Of a DNA stretch of 64,000 nucleotides, positions 36,290-57,800 are shown piece after piece; within the stretch, counting starts at the first letter, position 1, and every line of letters begins with the position of its first letter. The notes beneath the pieces were generated by a model that saw nothing but the letters and a program-made list of their open reading frames with translations, did not search any database and had not been told where the DNA came from. Position numbers and translations under genes: made by a program. This stretch comes from Nymphaea colorata. Taxonomy: Eukaryota > Streptophyta > Magnoliopsida > Nymphaeales > Nymphaeaceae. The DNA is taken from positions 10,042,802-10,106,801 of the forward strand of contig NC_045145.1 of assembly GCF_008831285.2 (NCBI RefSeq), read 5' to 3'.

Positions 36290-37289
36290 TAGTATCTCCT
36301 AATTCTTTCTAGGAAGCAAAAAAGGAGAAAAATAATACCTATCCTATAGTAGAAGGACTAATCGGTTATTTCTTTCATGGCCCCAAGTATGCCAATATTA
36401 GCACCGATGGTGCGTAAATGTAAACTTGTCGTTCAAACATTTATTCAGAGTTCCTAGAACCCCTTGTAAGGCTTGTTGGAAAACTCGTTGTTGGGCCTGA
36501 TTAATCACACTTTGTTGTTCGAAATGAATCCTTTCATTTTTGTAATTTTCTAATTATTCCAAATTCTGGTAAGCGGCATTAATCAAGTTTATCTTTTCTT
36601 GTTCTATCTCAGAGTATCCATTCACTCGAAACTATTCCGCTTCCCTTCGCATTTTCCATAAGTGAGCCCATGCTATTTCAAGCTGCTCAACGGCTCCTCC
36701 ACATAGTTCTTCTAAATTGCAAATAGTACTCAAAATCCTCTGCTTTCCATTATCTAATAAATCATTTAATGAAAGTAGATTATCTCCCCATCAATTCCAC
36801 AACTTCCACGATCTCTTCTCGAGCCGAACATGAATCATTTGATTCATTTGGGTCTCACGCTCAATTAAATTACTTATACTTATGGGGCATTCCCATATCT
36901 CTTTCTTAATGAACCTACCCTCTCTTCTCTGTTTGTATTCCAGGATATAAAAACTGACACAAGAAAACCCAGAATCTCTAGAGGGCTCTTCTAACCAGAC
37001 CAACAAAACTTGTAATTGTCAGCAAAGTCGTTTCTTTTATTTCTTCACATATGAAAGAATTGTTTCTCATTTTATACACATAGGTCGTCGATTTAGCATT
37101 AGATAAAAAGGAAGGGGCGAGGTACCCATTTTTCCGGTCAATGGTTCAAATCATTTTATTGATATGAGTGTTCTATATCAAATAAATTCCCAACAAAATG
37201 ATTTATGCATTTCGCAACCATCTTATCTTGTACTAATGCAATGGTAGAAAGAGTATTGTGTTGTGCTTAGACTTCAAAGAGTTCAGCTT

Positions 37290-39572
<2,283 letters not shown>

Positions 39573-40318
39573 TCAATGATGACCTTCCATGGATTCACCT
39601 ATATAAGCTGCGGGTAAGGTTGCAAAGATGAGAGCTTGAATACCACTTGTGAATAATCCGAGGAACATCACAGGTATAGGAATCACTAGAGGTACTAAAG
39701 AAACAAGAACAATAACTACTAATTCATCGGCAATATATTCCCAAAAAGTCGAAAACTAAGTGATAAAGGTTGTGTGAAATCTTCTAAGACATTAATTGGC
39801 AAAAGTATTGGAGTAGATTGAATATATTTACCAAAATAATCCAATCCCTTTTTAATAAGGCCTGCATAGAAATATGCCACTGACGTGGGTAAAGCTAAAG
39901 CAATAGTAGTATTTATATCATTCGTGGGTGCAACTAACTCCCCATGAGGAAACTGTATGATTCTCCAATGTAAAAGAGCACCTGACCACTTAGAAACAAA
40001 AATAAATAGGAATAGAGTTCCAATAAAAGGAACCCAAGGACCATATTCTTCTTCCCTAATTTAAGTTTTGCTCACACCTCGAATGAATTCAATAACATAT
40101 TTGAAAAAATTCTGACTATCGGTCAGGATAGTTTGTGGATTCCGAATGGGTATAGTGGCTGAACCTAATAAGATAGCAATTACGACCCAGGGAGTTACAA
40201 GTACTTGGGCATGCACTTGGAAACCCCCTATTTGCCAATAGAAATGCTGGCCTACTTCCACGCCGGATATCTCGTATAACCCCTTTAGTGCATTGGTGGA
40301 ACATGGTAGAACATTCAT
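39573..40318 (-). pseudogene. atpI: atpI (ATP synthase CF0 a subunit, NUPT)
   Basis: ATG at 40316-40318 begins [20 protein letters not shown], continuing [16 protein letters not shown]. The end ESMEGHH-stop is at 39573. The span of 746 bp is 2 bp longer than the expected 744, so at least one indel breaks the frame, and a stop follows VSKT. Subunit a forms the proton channel against the c-ring. It lies in native order after atpH. Confidence 0.94.
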
Positions 40319-40549
40319 ATTACCCTCTGATGAAAATGGAACTTAAGAAGGAATTATTTTGATTCAACCATTTATACTAATTTTACTTAACCATATATAT
40401 ATATTTCAAATATTAACTAATGAATTAATCATGTAATATATCCCCGGTCATAAAAATCTCCTTTTTCACATTTAGGAATAGTAAGAATAACAGATTCAAT
40501 GAATCTCTAGGTTTCCCAAAGTGAAGTAATTGACTTATCTTATTATTAA

Positions 40550-41253
40550 TCAACGACTTCTTATATAGCTAGAACGTCCCTGACAAATTGTGGATACTAA
40601 TTTGTTAAGAATCAATCAGATGGAAGCTATAGCATCATCGTTGGCTGGAATCGGAATATCTGCGAGATCTGGATCACAGTTTGTATCGATTAAACAAATA
40701 GTTGGAATACCCAAAGTGACGCATTCTTGAAGGGCAGTATATTCTTCTTGCTGATCAATGATGATTACAATATCGGGTAACCCTGTCATATATTTGATAT
40801 CGCCCAGATATGTATGAAAGTGAGATAATTGTCTCTTCAATGTTGCTGCATCCCATTTTGGGAGATGACTGTGTTGCCACATCTTGGCTCTCACTCTGAA
40901 CTTGGAATACCCAAAGTCCCTGAACTTCTGAAGCCTCGTTTCCGTAGTGGACCAATTCGTTGACATAGCAACGAACCATTTTTTATTGACATAATGACAC
41001 CGAGCCCTTATTTCAGCTGATGGTACTGAATCAGCTGCCTTATCTTTTATTAGGAAGTGTTTTCCTCTACTTGTTGTCAAAAACTAAATCACAGGCTTCT
41101 GATAAAAAATGAGCAATTCTCGTAAGATTTGTAATATGAATATGCAGAGATCTAAGGTGCCATTCTAGGATTCCATTTCCTAGTACCATGACCAAAATGA
41201 ACCCTCGCTTCCATCATCTCTTCCAAATTGATGTTCGAATATCTTCTTGTCAT
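40550..41253 (-). pseudogene. rps2: rps2 (plastid ribosomal protein S2, NUPT)
   Basis: Start codon at 41251-41253 reads MTRRYSNIN-like residues. The open middle part includes [28 protein letters not shown] and [21 protein letters not shown]-to-TGA stop follows ANDDAIASI, and the collinear remainder ends near 40550. The span of 704 bp compares with about 711 expected. S2 is part of the plastid 30S subunit and normally precedes rpoC2. Confidence 0.93.
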
Positions 41254-41426
41254 TTATCCCTACACTTCCTCTAAAAAAAAAGAGATGAGGTACCCTGAAA
41301 TAATTAATTGTTCCAATGGAACCTTCTACCACTGGTTAACCATTGATACACAGTCCAAGCTTCATTATGAATTCCTTTACCCATGGTTTCAGTATTTTTT
41401 TATTAACAAATGACCATTATATTAGC

Positions 41427-45588
<4,162 letters not shown>

Positions 45589-45727
45589 TTCTGATGAGTA
45601 GGATTCGACCATGGGCTTGAGTCAGTGATACTAAGACTTCCTTTCCTCGATCTTGATTCACTTAAAAATTCAGGAATTATGATACTAGTTGAACCAGACC
45701 GAACTAGATTCCAAGAGATATCACATA

Positions 45728-47205
<1,478 letters not shown>

Positions 47206-47209
47206 CTGG

Positions 47210-48370
<1,161 letters not shown>

Positions 48371-48379
48371 TAGATAGAA

Positions 48380-48675
48380 CTAACATCTCCCCCCCATTCA
48401 AACTAGCATCACCCTCATTCATATGATCTAGATATATCTATTTACATATCATTATCATACATAATATATATTCTAGATATCTGATCGACCTATTGAAATA
48501 AAAGTCAAGCTATAGATACATAAACATGGATTTATCCATATGATCATCTATTTACATTTGTGGTTTGTGTATGAAGTCTGAAGCCACATGTCGTATCATT
48601 CCCATTAAATGAAATAAAAATCTGTATTATGATCCAAAGATTGAAATAAATTGATGAGATTGGGGCCCATCATAT
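48380..48675. other. Presumed psaI-ycf4 spacer (NUPT)
   Basis: AT-rich sequence downstream of psaI. I infer it is plastid because it abuts psaI in the expected orientation. No gene is visible. Confidence 0.5.
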
Positions 48676-48786
48676 CTAGACAATCTTGTTTTTTTGAACA
48701 TGGAAAAATAAAGAAACCATTCCAATTGCCAGAAATAATTGGCCTACTAAAGGCACAAAAATAGAGGGTAAGTTGAGATCTGTCAT
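48676..48786 (-). pseudogene. psaI: psaI (photosystem I subunit VIII, NUPT)
   Basis: An open frame of exactly 36 codons plus stop on the minus strand, starting at 48784-48786 with [15 protein letters not shown] and ending HVQKNKIV. The single transmembrane helix reads [13 protein letters not shown]. This is the normal length of PsaI, with a few substitutions (Val to Gln, Pro to Leu). In plastomes psaI sits between accD and ycf4, tens of kilobases from rpoB, so this is a separate plastid piece. Confidence 0.93.
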
Positions 48787-49400
48787 AGAATCGGTGCCTC
48801 GGTGTATTTGATTGATACTTATCTTTGTTATAAAGATATCTATTATAATTATATATTTATAATTATAAGTATATTAATATAACATTCTAAATTATTAGAA
48901 TATGAGTCCAAAGAATGTGATCTAAACTAAATAGAAATTAGTGTACTTACCCATCCTTTTTCGGGAAATATATGTATGAGAATCTTATTATTCTTATTCC
49001 TCCCTTATGTTTCTAAACAAATTTCTTCTCAAGGATTCATTATAATTTGATCCAACAAGGATTCATATTAAAAATTTATGATTCTCGGGAGATATAGAAG
49101 TGTTGCATATTGAATTCCATATCTTAGTTAGGTTGGAACATTTGATATGTAACAAGGGGAAGGGAGCTTTTTTGGATTTCTCTAATTTGGATTTCTCCGG
49201 AGGAAAAAGACATTACTTTGATGCTCTGTTGCTAAAGGGTCCGTCCCTAATCTGATTACTCATTAGTAAAGGTAGGATAAAAGAAAAGATGGATCTGGAG
49301 AAAAAATCCTCTGAAACTTCTGATTCTTACTACTTCACTACAATTACAAATTGTCTTTATGCGAGCAAAGAAAGCTCCACGCTTGCTACTTCAATTCTTA
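48787..49400. other. Presumed accD-psaI spacer and NUPT right border
   Basis: AT-rich sequence upstream of psaI in the place of the accD-psaI spacer. I see no accD coding part. The change to nuclear-looking DNA happens somewhere near 49.3-49.45 kb; the exact border cannot be read by eye. Confidence 0.5.
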
Positions 49401-50370
49401 CTTTATTATCTTAAACAATCTGCTAAGATAATTACAGATACATTTCTTATTATGGTCTTAATTTTTTTTTCTTTTGTTAAATCATTGATATAAAAACTTG
49501 TTATTTGTCTTTAGATACCTTTTGTATTATGTACATGTGTGTGTGTGTGTGTATTACTTGCTTTTTTAAAAGACAACACGTTGCTATCACAAAGTATAGT
49601 ACATCACTTGTTTTGAATCATTTAGCTAATATTTTGAATTCCTGCCAGTTCTTTCTTACAGAATTCAAATATTAACAACCATTTTTATTGCTTAGCAAGG
49701 CTGAATTCCTTAACCATCTGAAGAAAATGGAGAAACATTGACAGTGTAAAAATTTTAAATTGTGTGGGCATGCAATTATAGAAGGATGGAAGCTTTAAAT
49801 AAATTTTGGTTTGCCTCCTTCACCTTTTATATAGCAGGTGCTGCACTATTGTGCAATTGCAATATGTCAATATTTGTGAAAATTAACTCCATTTTTTTGT
49901 CTCTCATGGAATTAACTCACTACTTATATCACAGTGTATAGTATATCAATTGCTACACAAGACTGAATTATATTATATACAAGTTCAGAGTATTATTTGT
50001 GTTTCTGTGTGTATCAGTTTTGATACACAAGACTGCATTATATTATACACCTGTTCAAAGTATTATGTGTTTTTTCTGTGTGTATCAGTTTTGCTACAGA
50101 AGACTGGATTATGCTATATACCTTACTGTACATAGATAACATATGTATAACTTGTATTAATCATATGTACATCTTTATATGCATCAGTTATACAATCTGT
50201 GTATTGTACATAGTATATACAAGATAATAACACTATTATGTACTATATACCATATGTGAGTATACTAGTAATATATGCTTGTATGTTAATTTACTATATG
50301 TATATATTGTCATATTAATCATATAACTATTATCTTTTCTATATTTACTTCAAATCTATAAACAAATGGA
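49400..50370. other. AT-rich nuclear DNA with microsatellites
   Basis: No gene visible. It contains a short (GT)n run near 49535-49552, and the 70-bp tandem repeat listed separately. Confidence 0.6.
49952..50140. repeat. 70-bp tandem repeat, about 2.5 copies
   Basis: GCTACACAAGACTG (49952), GATACACAAGACTG (50022) and GCTACAGAAGACTGG (50093) begin successive units with a period of 70-71 bp. The open frame of 61 codons across it reflects the repeat. Confidence 0.85.
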
Positions 50371-52970
50371 TCACAGAAGTTCAGGCAATGCACATGCATA
50401 TACAAGTGAAGGTGAAGATCAAGTATAAGATCAGTCGTGGTGTGCGAATGTTTTTGTTCCACAAATCAGCTGACCCTACATGGTGGTGGGCCTATTGTAG
50501 AAACAAGAAATGCAATTACTTGTGCGAGATGTAAAAGGGTTTTGCGTGGCGGAATTAATTGAATTAAGTAAATGTTGTTGAATTCTAGCATCAAAATAAG
50601 AAAATATTGCTTGAATACATGGAGGAACAAAAGGCAAAGAAGTCTGAAAGTGAGAATAATCAAGCTAGATCATCTATGCATACAAGTCTAGATGAAGATG
50701 TAAAGATTCAAGTGCAGACATCAAGAGATGAGTGTGGATCACGACCGGCACATCAGAAAGGTTCTATGGATATAGTTTTCCAACAAACCGCTAGCAAAGG
50801 GAATAGATGACTTTGAAAATTCAATATAAGAAGGAAGAAAGAAAAATCGTTTGTCAAACCATTAGCAGATGATTTTACTAACAAGGGTTCCATTCAACAT
50901 TGTCAATCTACCTTCTTTCCAAGACATGATCGATGTTGTAGGACAATTTGGTTCAGGCATAAAGCCTCTGTCATACCATGAGATGTGAGAACCCTTATTG
51001 ACATTAGAGGTTGCATGCACAGATGAGTTTGTCAAAGTATATAAAGAGCACTGGAAGATGCATGGGTGCTCTATCATGTTAGATGAATGGATGGACACTA
51101 GGGGCAGATCTTTGATCAATTTTTTAGTCCACTGCCCCATAGGAACAATGTTTTTGAAGTTGATTGATGCACCTGACAAAGTCAATGATGATACTTGCTG
51201 TTTAAACTATGAAGAGATGTCATTAAAGAGGTTGGTGAAGAGAATATAGTCCAGATTGTGATTCACAATGCTTCCAACTATGTGAAGGCAAGTAAGATGT
51301 TGATGGGTGAACCAGGTTTCGAACACCTGTGTTGGACATCATGTGCAGCACATTGTTTAGATATGATGTTAAAAGGTATTGGAGAAATTCCAAATTTCAA
51401 AAGTATATTTACTAAAGCAAGGGAGTTAGCAAGGGAGTTGGTGGTATTCTTTTATGCACATGGCGAGAACTCTGAACATGATGAGGTCTCGTACACAAAG
51501 AGACCTTCATAGGCCAGTTGTGACGTGATTTGCAACACAATTCAATTTTAGACAAATGCAGAAAGGTTCTATGGTTCATCTTCACATCTAATGAATGGTT
51601 AGAAAGCAAGCTAGCTAAGACTACAACTGGAAAAATGGCGGATAGAACTGTTTTGAAAACAACTTTTTAGAATGAAGTACATAAGTTTCTTAAAGTTATG
51701 CACTCACTCGTAGAAGTATTACCATGGTTGATAGTGATGAAAGACCATCAATGGGTTACATATACGAAGCAATAAACCATGCAAAGGAGAAAATTAAGGT
51801 AAGTCATAAAATTATGTTTTTCTATTTATAAGTTATTAATTTATAGTGTGACCCCATAATGTGCCTTTGTTGTATGAAATTAAGTGAATTTGAAGAATGA
51901 AGAGTCTTCATATCAACCCATATGGGACATTATTGACAAGAGATGGGATGATCAATTACATCGACCTTTACATGCAGCAGGGCCATACTTAAAGCCAACA
52001 TTATTCTATGATTATTCAAATATTCAGTCCAATTATGAGATCAAAGATGGCTCTTCAAATATACTTCTCACCTTACAGGAAGTCCATTAGACTAGAGCAA
52101 GATTCATGACCAAATTAGAGCATATCAAAAGCAGAGGAACCATTTGGCATGGCAATTCAAAATCGAAAAACACTTTTGCCAAATATGTATACGTGTATTC
52201 AATACTTAGATACTTATACTTTATTCTAATTATTGTTTGTCATTTAGTATTTGTATCACTTACCATACAATTTGATTTTTTTTTTATATATTCCATTAGT
52301 TGATTGGTGGACATCTTATGGCATTGGATGTACTGAACTTCAAAGATTAGCCGTACAAGTGTTGGGCATGACACAGTGCTTTTAGTTGTGAATGTAATTG
52401 AAGTACATTTGAATGGGTAATTATACCAAGACATTCGCTTTCATTTAAATATATTCATATGATTGGACGTTACACTTATGTGGTGCTTCTTTGTATACAA
52501 CTTTATATGAAGAAGAGAAATAGATTGCAGTATAAGAAATTGAACGACTTACTATATGTGGCATATAATCAGAGGCTCAAAGAAGGATACAAAGAATGAA
52601 AAAGACTTAGAGCACAAATTGATCCAATCATATTGAGAGAAAATGATGACAATGAAGAATGTCCCAGTGATGATGAAAATGTATACAATGGCGATCCTTC
52701 TCTCACATGGGATCTTGTAGACTAAGCAAGTGAAGCATCCCAAGGCAAGGATGAACCATCCACACGTTTAGATAAGCAAAATAAAAATCAAAGGGTGCAT
52801 TTGCAAGCAAAGGTAACAGGAAGTTCGCTGAAATACAAGAACTTGAAAAAGAAGAAGAAGAAATGATGTCTGAAGACACCGAGTAAGATGATGAAACATT
52901 TAATTTAGATGATTCAGTTGATGATGGGCTTGCATTATTTTCTTCCTCAGATGCCAAGACTTGAGAATTT
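50370..52970 (+). mobile_element. Broken hAT-type transposase (DUF659 class)
   Basis: Several domains of a plant hAT transposase appear in order on the plus strand. A BED zinc-finger remnant (NAITCARCKRVLRGGI, near 50500-50580) is first. The DUF659 core (HGCSIMLDEWMDTRGRSLIN, then FLKLIDA) is at 50998-51249. A continuation (HNASNYVKASKML, CAAHCLDMML) at 51258-51512 is in another frame. The C-terminal dimerisation motif WWTSYG with LQRLAVQVL is at 52306-52380, and KKRNRLQYKKLNDLLYV near 52520. A GTAAGT donor at 51799 may mark a real intron. Frameshifts and stops are frequent, so it cannot make transposase. The terminal inverted repeats are not certain; a CTAGGCG-rich palindrome at 53.71 kb may belong to the right end. 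Confidence 0.85.
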
Positions 52971-53141
52971 TAGTCTATCATGATGTTTTAGTTTGTGGAT
53001 TTCAATTCTATAATAAATATTTAAAAACATATTATGCTTATTGTATATATTTCTTCATTTGAATCTTATGAAGCAACACTTTACAATTTGTGCTAACTGC
53101 TATGCTACCCATGTTTATTATTTACATTATTAGATATTACT

Positions 53142-53460
53142 ATGTCTGAAGAAGTTGTACCCGACACTAAGGAACAACACATCCTACCTTTATCAGGTAT
53201 TATTCATGATACAGAAGAACAAGAATATTTTCAATTCCAGATGGTCTACCAAAGATTGTTCCTAAAACTAAAGCACAAAAAGATACGCTTTCACTTATAG
53301 TCCCAAATTTTGAGGAAGATGATGCTTATCAACCACGAAGGAAGTTGATGAAGACAAATGAAGAAAATATTCCACTTCAAATAGAAGAGCCTAGTGAAAC
53401 CATCAAATCTTTCTTGAGGATTTACATTCCTTCTTATATAGATTTTGTTTTTTTGTTTTT
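53142..53460 (+). other. Unassigned acidic coding-like fragment
   Basis: Two overlapping frames read MSEEVVPDTKEQHILPLSG and then VPKIVPKTKAQKDTLSLI with NFEEDDAYQPRRKLM. The acidic composition and lack of stops over about 60 codons each suggest a broken exon, perhaps carried with the hAT element. I do not recognise the protein. Confidence 0.3.
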
Positions 53461-53713
53461 TGTTTCTTAAATGATCTTGTATTAGATTAGAGACTTTGTC
53501 TTATATTTTAACTTCAATACATTAAACATTTTATTTTGCTGTTTTCTAAGTTGATCTTGACTAATCGCAGCTTGCTAATATGCTAACTTAACACCTAAAA
53601 CATAAAGCTAACATTTTAGAATTAAAAATTACTAAACAAAATTGCAATGTGTTTTGGAAGCCTTTTTAAACAAAATTCCAATGTGTTTTGGACGCCTTTG
53701 TAGGCTAGGCGTG

Positions 53714-53738
53714 CTAGGCGCTGCCAGGCAGCGCCTAG
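53714..53738. repeat. Near-perfect palindrome, 12-bp arms
   Basis: CTAGGCGCTGCC and GGCAGCGCCTAG are exact reverse complements with one base between them. The GC-rich hairpin stands out from AT-rich flanks. A direct copy of CCAATGTGTTTTGGA-like sequence lies just before it. It is followed by CCGTGTTGACAAC, resembling the sub-terminal ends of CCTAGG-rich plant DNA transposons. Confidence 0.85.
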
Positions 53739-53759
53739 CCGTGTTGACAACTAAAACGG

Positions 53760-54848
53760 CAACGAAGTCAATTTTCACCATTTTGACAATTTTTTGCATC
53801 GTCTCTTTTCTCTGTATTTGCATAGTGTGGTTAGATCTTCATATATATAGTCAGTATTCGTTTAACTACGTCAATCTATTAACCTTTATATAGGAACTAT
53901 TAGATGAAGAAAGAAAGTCCTCGGCAATTACAAAAGGTGGTATTACGCCACTAGAATCATGAGTAATTTACCTTTTGCATTACGGGCAAGAAGAACTGCT
54001 AATATTTTGGTCATAGCTGTACTTTTTTCTTCATACATGTTTACATATACACACACAAACTAATGTCTTTTTGCTTTGGTGGTGGACATGGTTCTGCCAT
54101 CAGTGGGAATAGTAGTGCTTCTTCACGAGATTATTATCATTAAAGCCCAGTTGGGTTGGGAACGCCGTTGGTGAACTTGATTGCATGTTGAATTGCCTTT
54201 TATTATGGAAGCTTGAAAACTCATCATTAAGAATGATGTGGTCATTATGTGTAAATTTGCTCATTATGATGTGAAAGCAAATCCATCAAAATATTGATTT
54301 TCGTGGGCGTCTATCCTTTTGTCACGAGTAACTGAGTTCTCGAAGCCATATCACATAAACTGAGGTCGTTTTGCCTGTTTAGTTAACAAACGGGGTTAAA
54401 TTTGTCAATACTCATAAAGGCAAGCATGGAAATGTCAATTGCGTAAAAGAAAAAACTTACGTTGGACTCGGATACAGATTTGATTATGATATCCGAGACG
54501 AATCCATATTCGTATTTGCCACGTCATCTCGGCTCTCCACCAGGATAAGCAGACACCGTGGGGAAGCGTGCAAAAAACTCCAGATTTCCCCCGCCGACAA
54601 ATGCATGATATCATGTAAGCAGTCCATCGCACGATGGACGGTTCGGATCACGAGAGTTGGGCCGACAGCGATGAGTTTGAAAAACCTGTGCTCAAAACCC
54701 AGCGGTGATTTTCGCAAGGATAGAGGGCCATCGACGCTGCCGCACGGACGAAGCAAATGCCGCTGGCAGCTGTCCCTCCGACGCTCCGAGAGTGACGGAG
54801 GCTGGTTTCTTGCTAGAGTTTCGGCAGATAACGGTGCTTTCCGGCGAA
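53760..54848 (+). promoter_or_regulatory. Upstream region of the mannosidase gene
   Basis: About 1.1 kb without a supported gene. Base composition shifts from AT-rich to GC-rich at about 54.5 kb, as usual before a plant first exon. The promoter and transcription start must lie here but no TATA box could be chosen with confidence. A frame continuous with exon 1 is open from 54705. Confidence 0.5.
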
Positions 54849-57800
54849 ATGGCGATGATCCGGGCAACTGTTTCTGGCGGGGGGTTGGTCGAGGGGTTCG
54901 GCAAGACCGTGCTGAACTCGGGATGGGTGGCGGCGAGGTCTGCGGAGGTGAGCCGCTCCGGCGTGCAGCTCACCACCACCAGTCCTCCGTCAGCTGACGA
55001 GGCCCCATGGATGGAAGCCCTCGTCCCGGGCACGTAATTTTCTTTTCCCCTGATTTTCTTCCCTTTTCATTGTTGTTATTGATTTATCGAGAGGAGTGGC
55101 TACAATGGGAGAAGGAATCTCCATCGTGGGTTCTAATAAGCAAAACGTCGTGTGAGATCGGGATTCCTTTCCGTTCGGCTATTGAATCCGATCATCTTCT
55201 TCTTAGGTGAAAATGGTTCCGTTCTTGGGTTGTCGGAAAGCGAGAATGATCTCGACGGCGGTCCGGTACTGCCATAAATTGGATATTTTTGCGTTTTAAC
55301 GGGTTATTTCCAGTTCCCTTCCTATGCAAGTTGCTCGTGCTGGTTCTTCATGGCCTTCCTTGTTCTTTCTCCTCTCATTTCCCACTTCATGCTCTCATTT
55401 CCCAGTAACACGAGCCGTCTCTGTGTGTGTGTGTGCGCGCGCGCGCCTGCTATTGGACGAGTTAATTGTTTCTTTTAGAGGTTTCGTTATGTTTGTTAAA
55501 TTCTTACCTGTTTTCACGTTTCTACCTGGAAGTGGGAAGTATGAGCGGTTATTTTCGTGTAAAAGATGCTGGCGGTCATAAATTTGTGGACGTAATGAAA
55601 TTGTTTAATTTTAGCAAAACTTGCAAATATAACATACGTGGGCGTTAATGGACATGGTTGCCTGTTGCGTGTTCGCCAGTATGGTCTCACGGTTTATCTT
55701 TTCTAACGAAGCAAAATAAGTAGAATGTGTAACATGTCGTGGCTGTATTACTATAGCATCAGAATACGCACATATTGCTGGCTGCAAAAAATTTTCCTTA
55801 CGGACAGACGCGGATATATGTATAAAGAACCATGCTGCGCTTCTGTTTTAAAAAGTTTTATCAAAATAAACATGGCTTAGATTTTTTTTTTTCCAAAATT
55901 ACTATTGACCTTTTTTGGTTTCTCCTGGAAATGGCCGATTTAGTTTGTTCTTCACGATAGATGTGCATTTTAGAAAAGTGCTGCCAATTTTGTTAGTTTA
56001 ATCAATGGAAGATCCTAATGTTAGATGTACGTGGTCGAAATGTCCTCAAACTTGATGCGGCTTTGGAAATGAATAAGTCACTTTTATGGATTCAGTACAA
56101 AAGTAAAAAAAACATTCATTACCAATAATATTTATGAAACATGTCATTCTGATGGTACTTTATTCTGCAAAGTTTAGTGTTTTAGGGACTCTACTGAAGA
56201 ACAAGCTGGTCCCTGATCCATTTTATGGGCTGGAGAATGAGGCGATCATAGATATAGCAGATTCTGGGAGGGAACACTATACATTCTGGTTCTTCACGAC
56301 ATTTGACTGTTCATTGGTATGGTACTATGCTCCTGAATCATCATCTGAATTGTTAATTAATGTGCTGAGGTCGATGTCAATCATAATGTTCTTTAGTTGA
56401 GAAAAAGTTTGGGTTAAATAATGATAATTGGTGCTAGTAAGCAGCTCATGAGTCATGAGTTTCTTCAATGGGTGCAATATTTGCAGAAAATAAGTTGTAT
56501 CCCTCTTGATGCTTCCCTTCCTGTCATATTTGGAATTGAAATGTAACATCTGGGTAGCATACATGTAAGGTGGACAAAGTATTGGGTATATCTCTTGTGT
56601 TGGTAACTTGGTATTGCAGTAGCCAAAATCATGCACCCCCCAATGCACTAGGTAGAGTGTTGAACCAAGATTAACCTAACCATTTTCTTTAAGATTCCCT
56701 TAAGTTTGTTTTTGTAAAGCACTTGGAATGTATTTTGTTTTTTTGTTGATCATTTGCAGGAACATGCATCACATGTCATTCTTATATGACCACGAGTCAT
56801 AATGTTTTGCTATTTTTTGCCAATCATCCTCGTTTCCACGCGCGCACACACACACACACCAGATGTCGGCGAAAATGTTGTGAATATCGGTATAAGCACT
56901 GTATAATTTTTCTAAATGATGTAGTCCTTCAGCTGAATAGGCTGATGCATTTTGGTTCATACCAGTGATTTGAGATTTCCTTTATATTAAAAACTTTAAA
57001 AAAATTATTATTTATTAGATGTTGGCTGATGCATCCTGGTTTGGCTGATACAGGCCTTGTATGGACTGGTGTTTGGAAGGGGCCATTTTGAATCCCTTCC
57101 AATGTCCTTTTTTTGCTCATATGATGCATATGAGCTAATATGGGATGCACATCAATATTGACACATTGGTTGACGTCTAAATACTGGAGAAGATTTGTCT
57201 ACCTGATAAGTCGCTGACAGAAAGTTCATGGTGACAGAAGGCCTACGGATTTTCCATGCCATTTTACTTCAAAATTCAATCAACATAGTTTCATTTGGTC
57301 AAGCGTATGTTTTTTGGTTTGGAAACATGTACATTAAGCTACTTATCCTTGCTGATAGAAGGCTTATGGATTTTCCATGCCATTTTACTTCGAAATACAT
57401 TCAATATAGTTCCATTTGATCAAGCATATTTTTTATGGTTTGGAAATATGTACATTCAGCCACTTATATTGTGCCTTGGGCTTCCCTCCTCAGACTGGAA
57501 ATCAGCATGTAGATTTGAACTTCCGTGGAGTTAATTACTCTGCCGAGGTGTATCTAAATGGGCACAAGAAAGACCTAGAGAAGGGCATGTTTCTCAGGCA
57601 TTCACTGGATGTTACTGATATTGTGAACCTGCAAGGGAAAAATATGCTTGCTGTTCTTGTTTATCCTCCTGATAACCCAGGAAAAATCCCTCTAGAAGGG
57701 GGCCAAGGTGGTGATCATGAGGTAACCATACATCTGATTGCATCTCTTTTCTTGTCTCTATGATGGATGGTACCTCCTATGATTGCACATTCATGCTGTT

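Noticed and set aside
54484-55033. Minus-strand frames of 113 and 127 codons over exon 1
   Set aside because: They mirror the GC-rich coding exon on the plus strand and resemble no protein.
56134-56177. Mannosidase exon 2 starting at 56190 (after TTTTAG)
   Set aside because: That acceptor breaks the reading frame. The upstream TTTAG at 56173-56177 restores VLGTLLKNK and joins exon 1 in phase.
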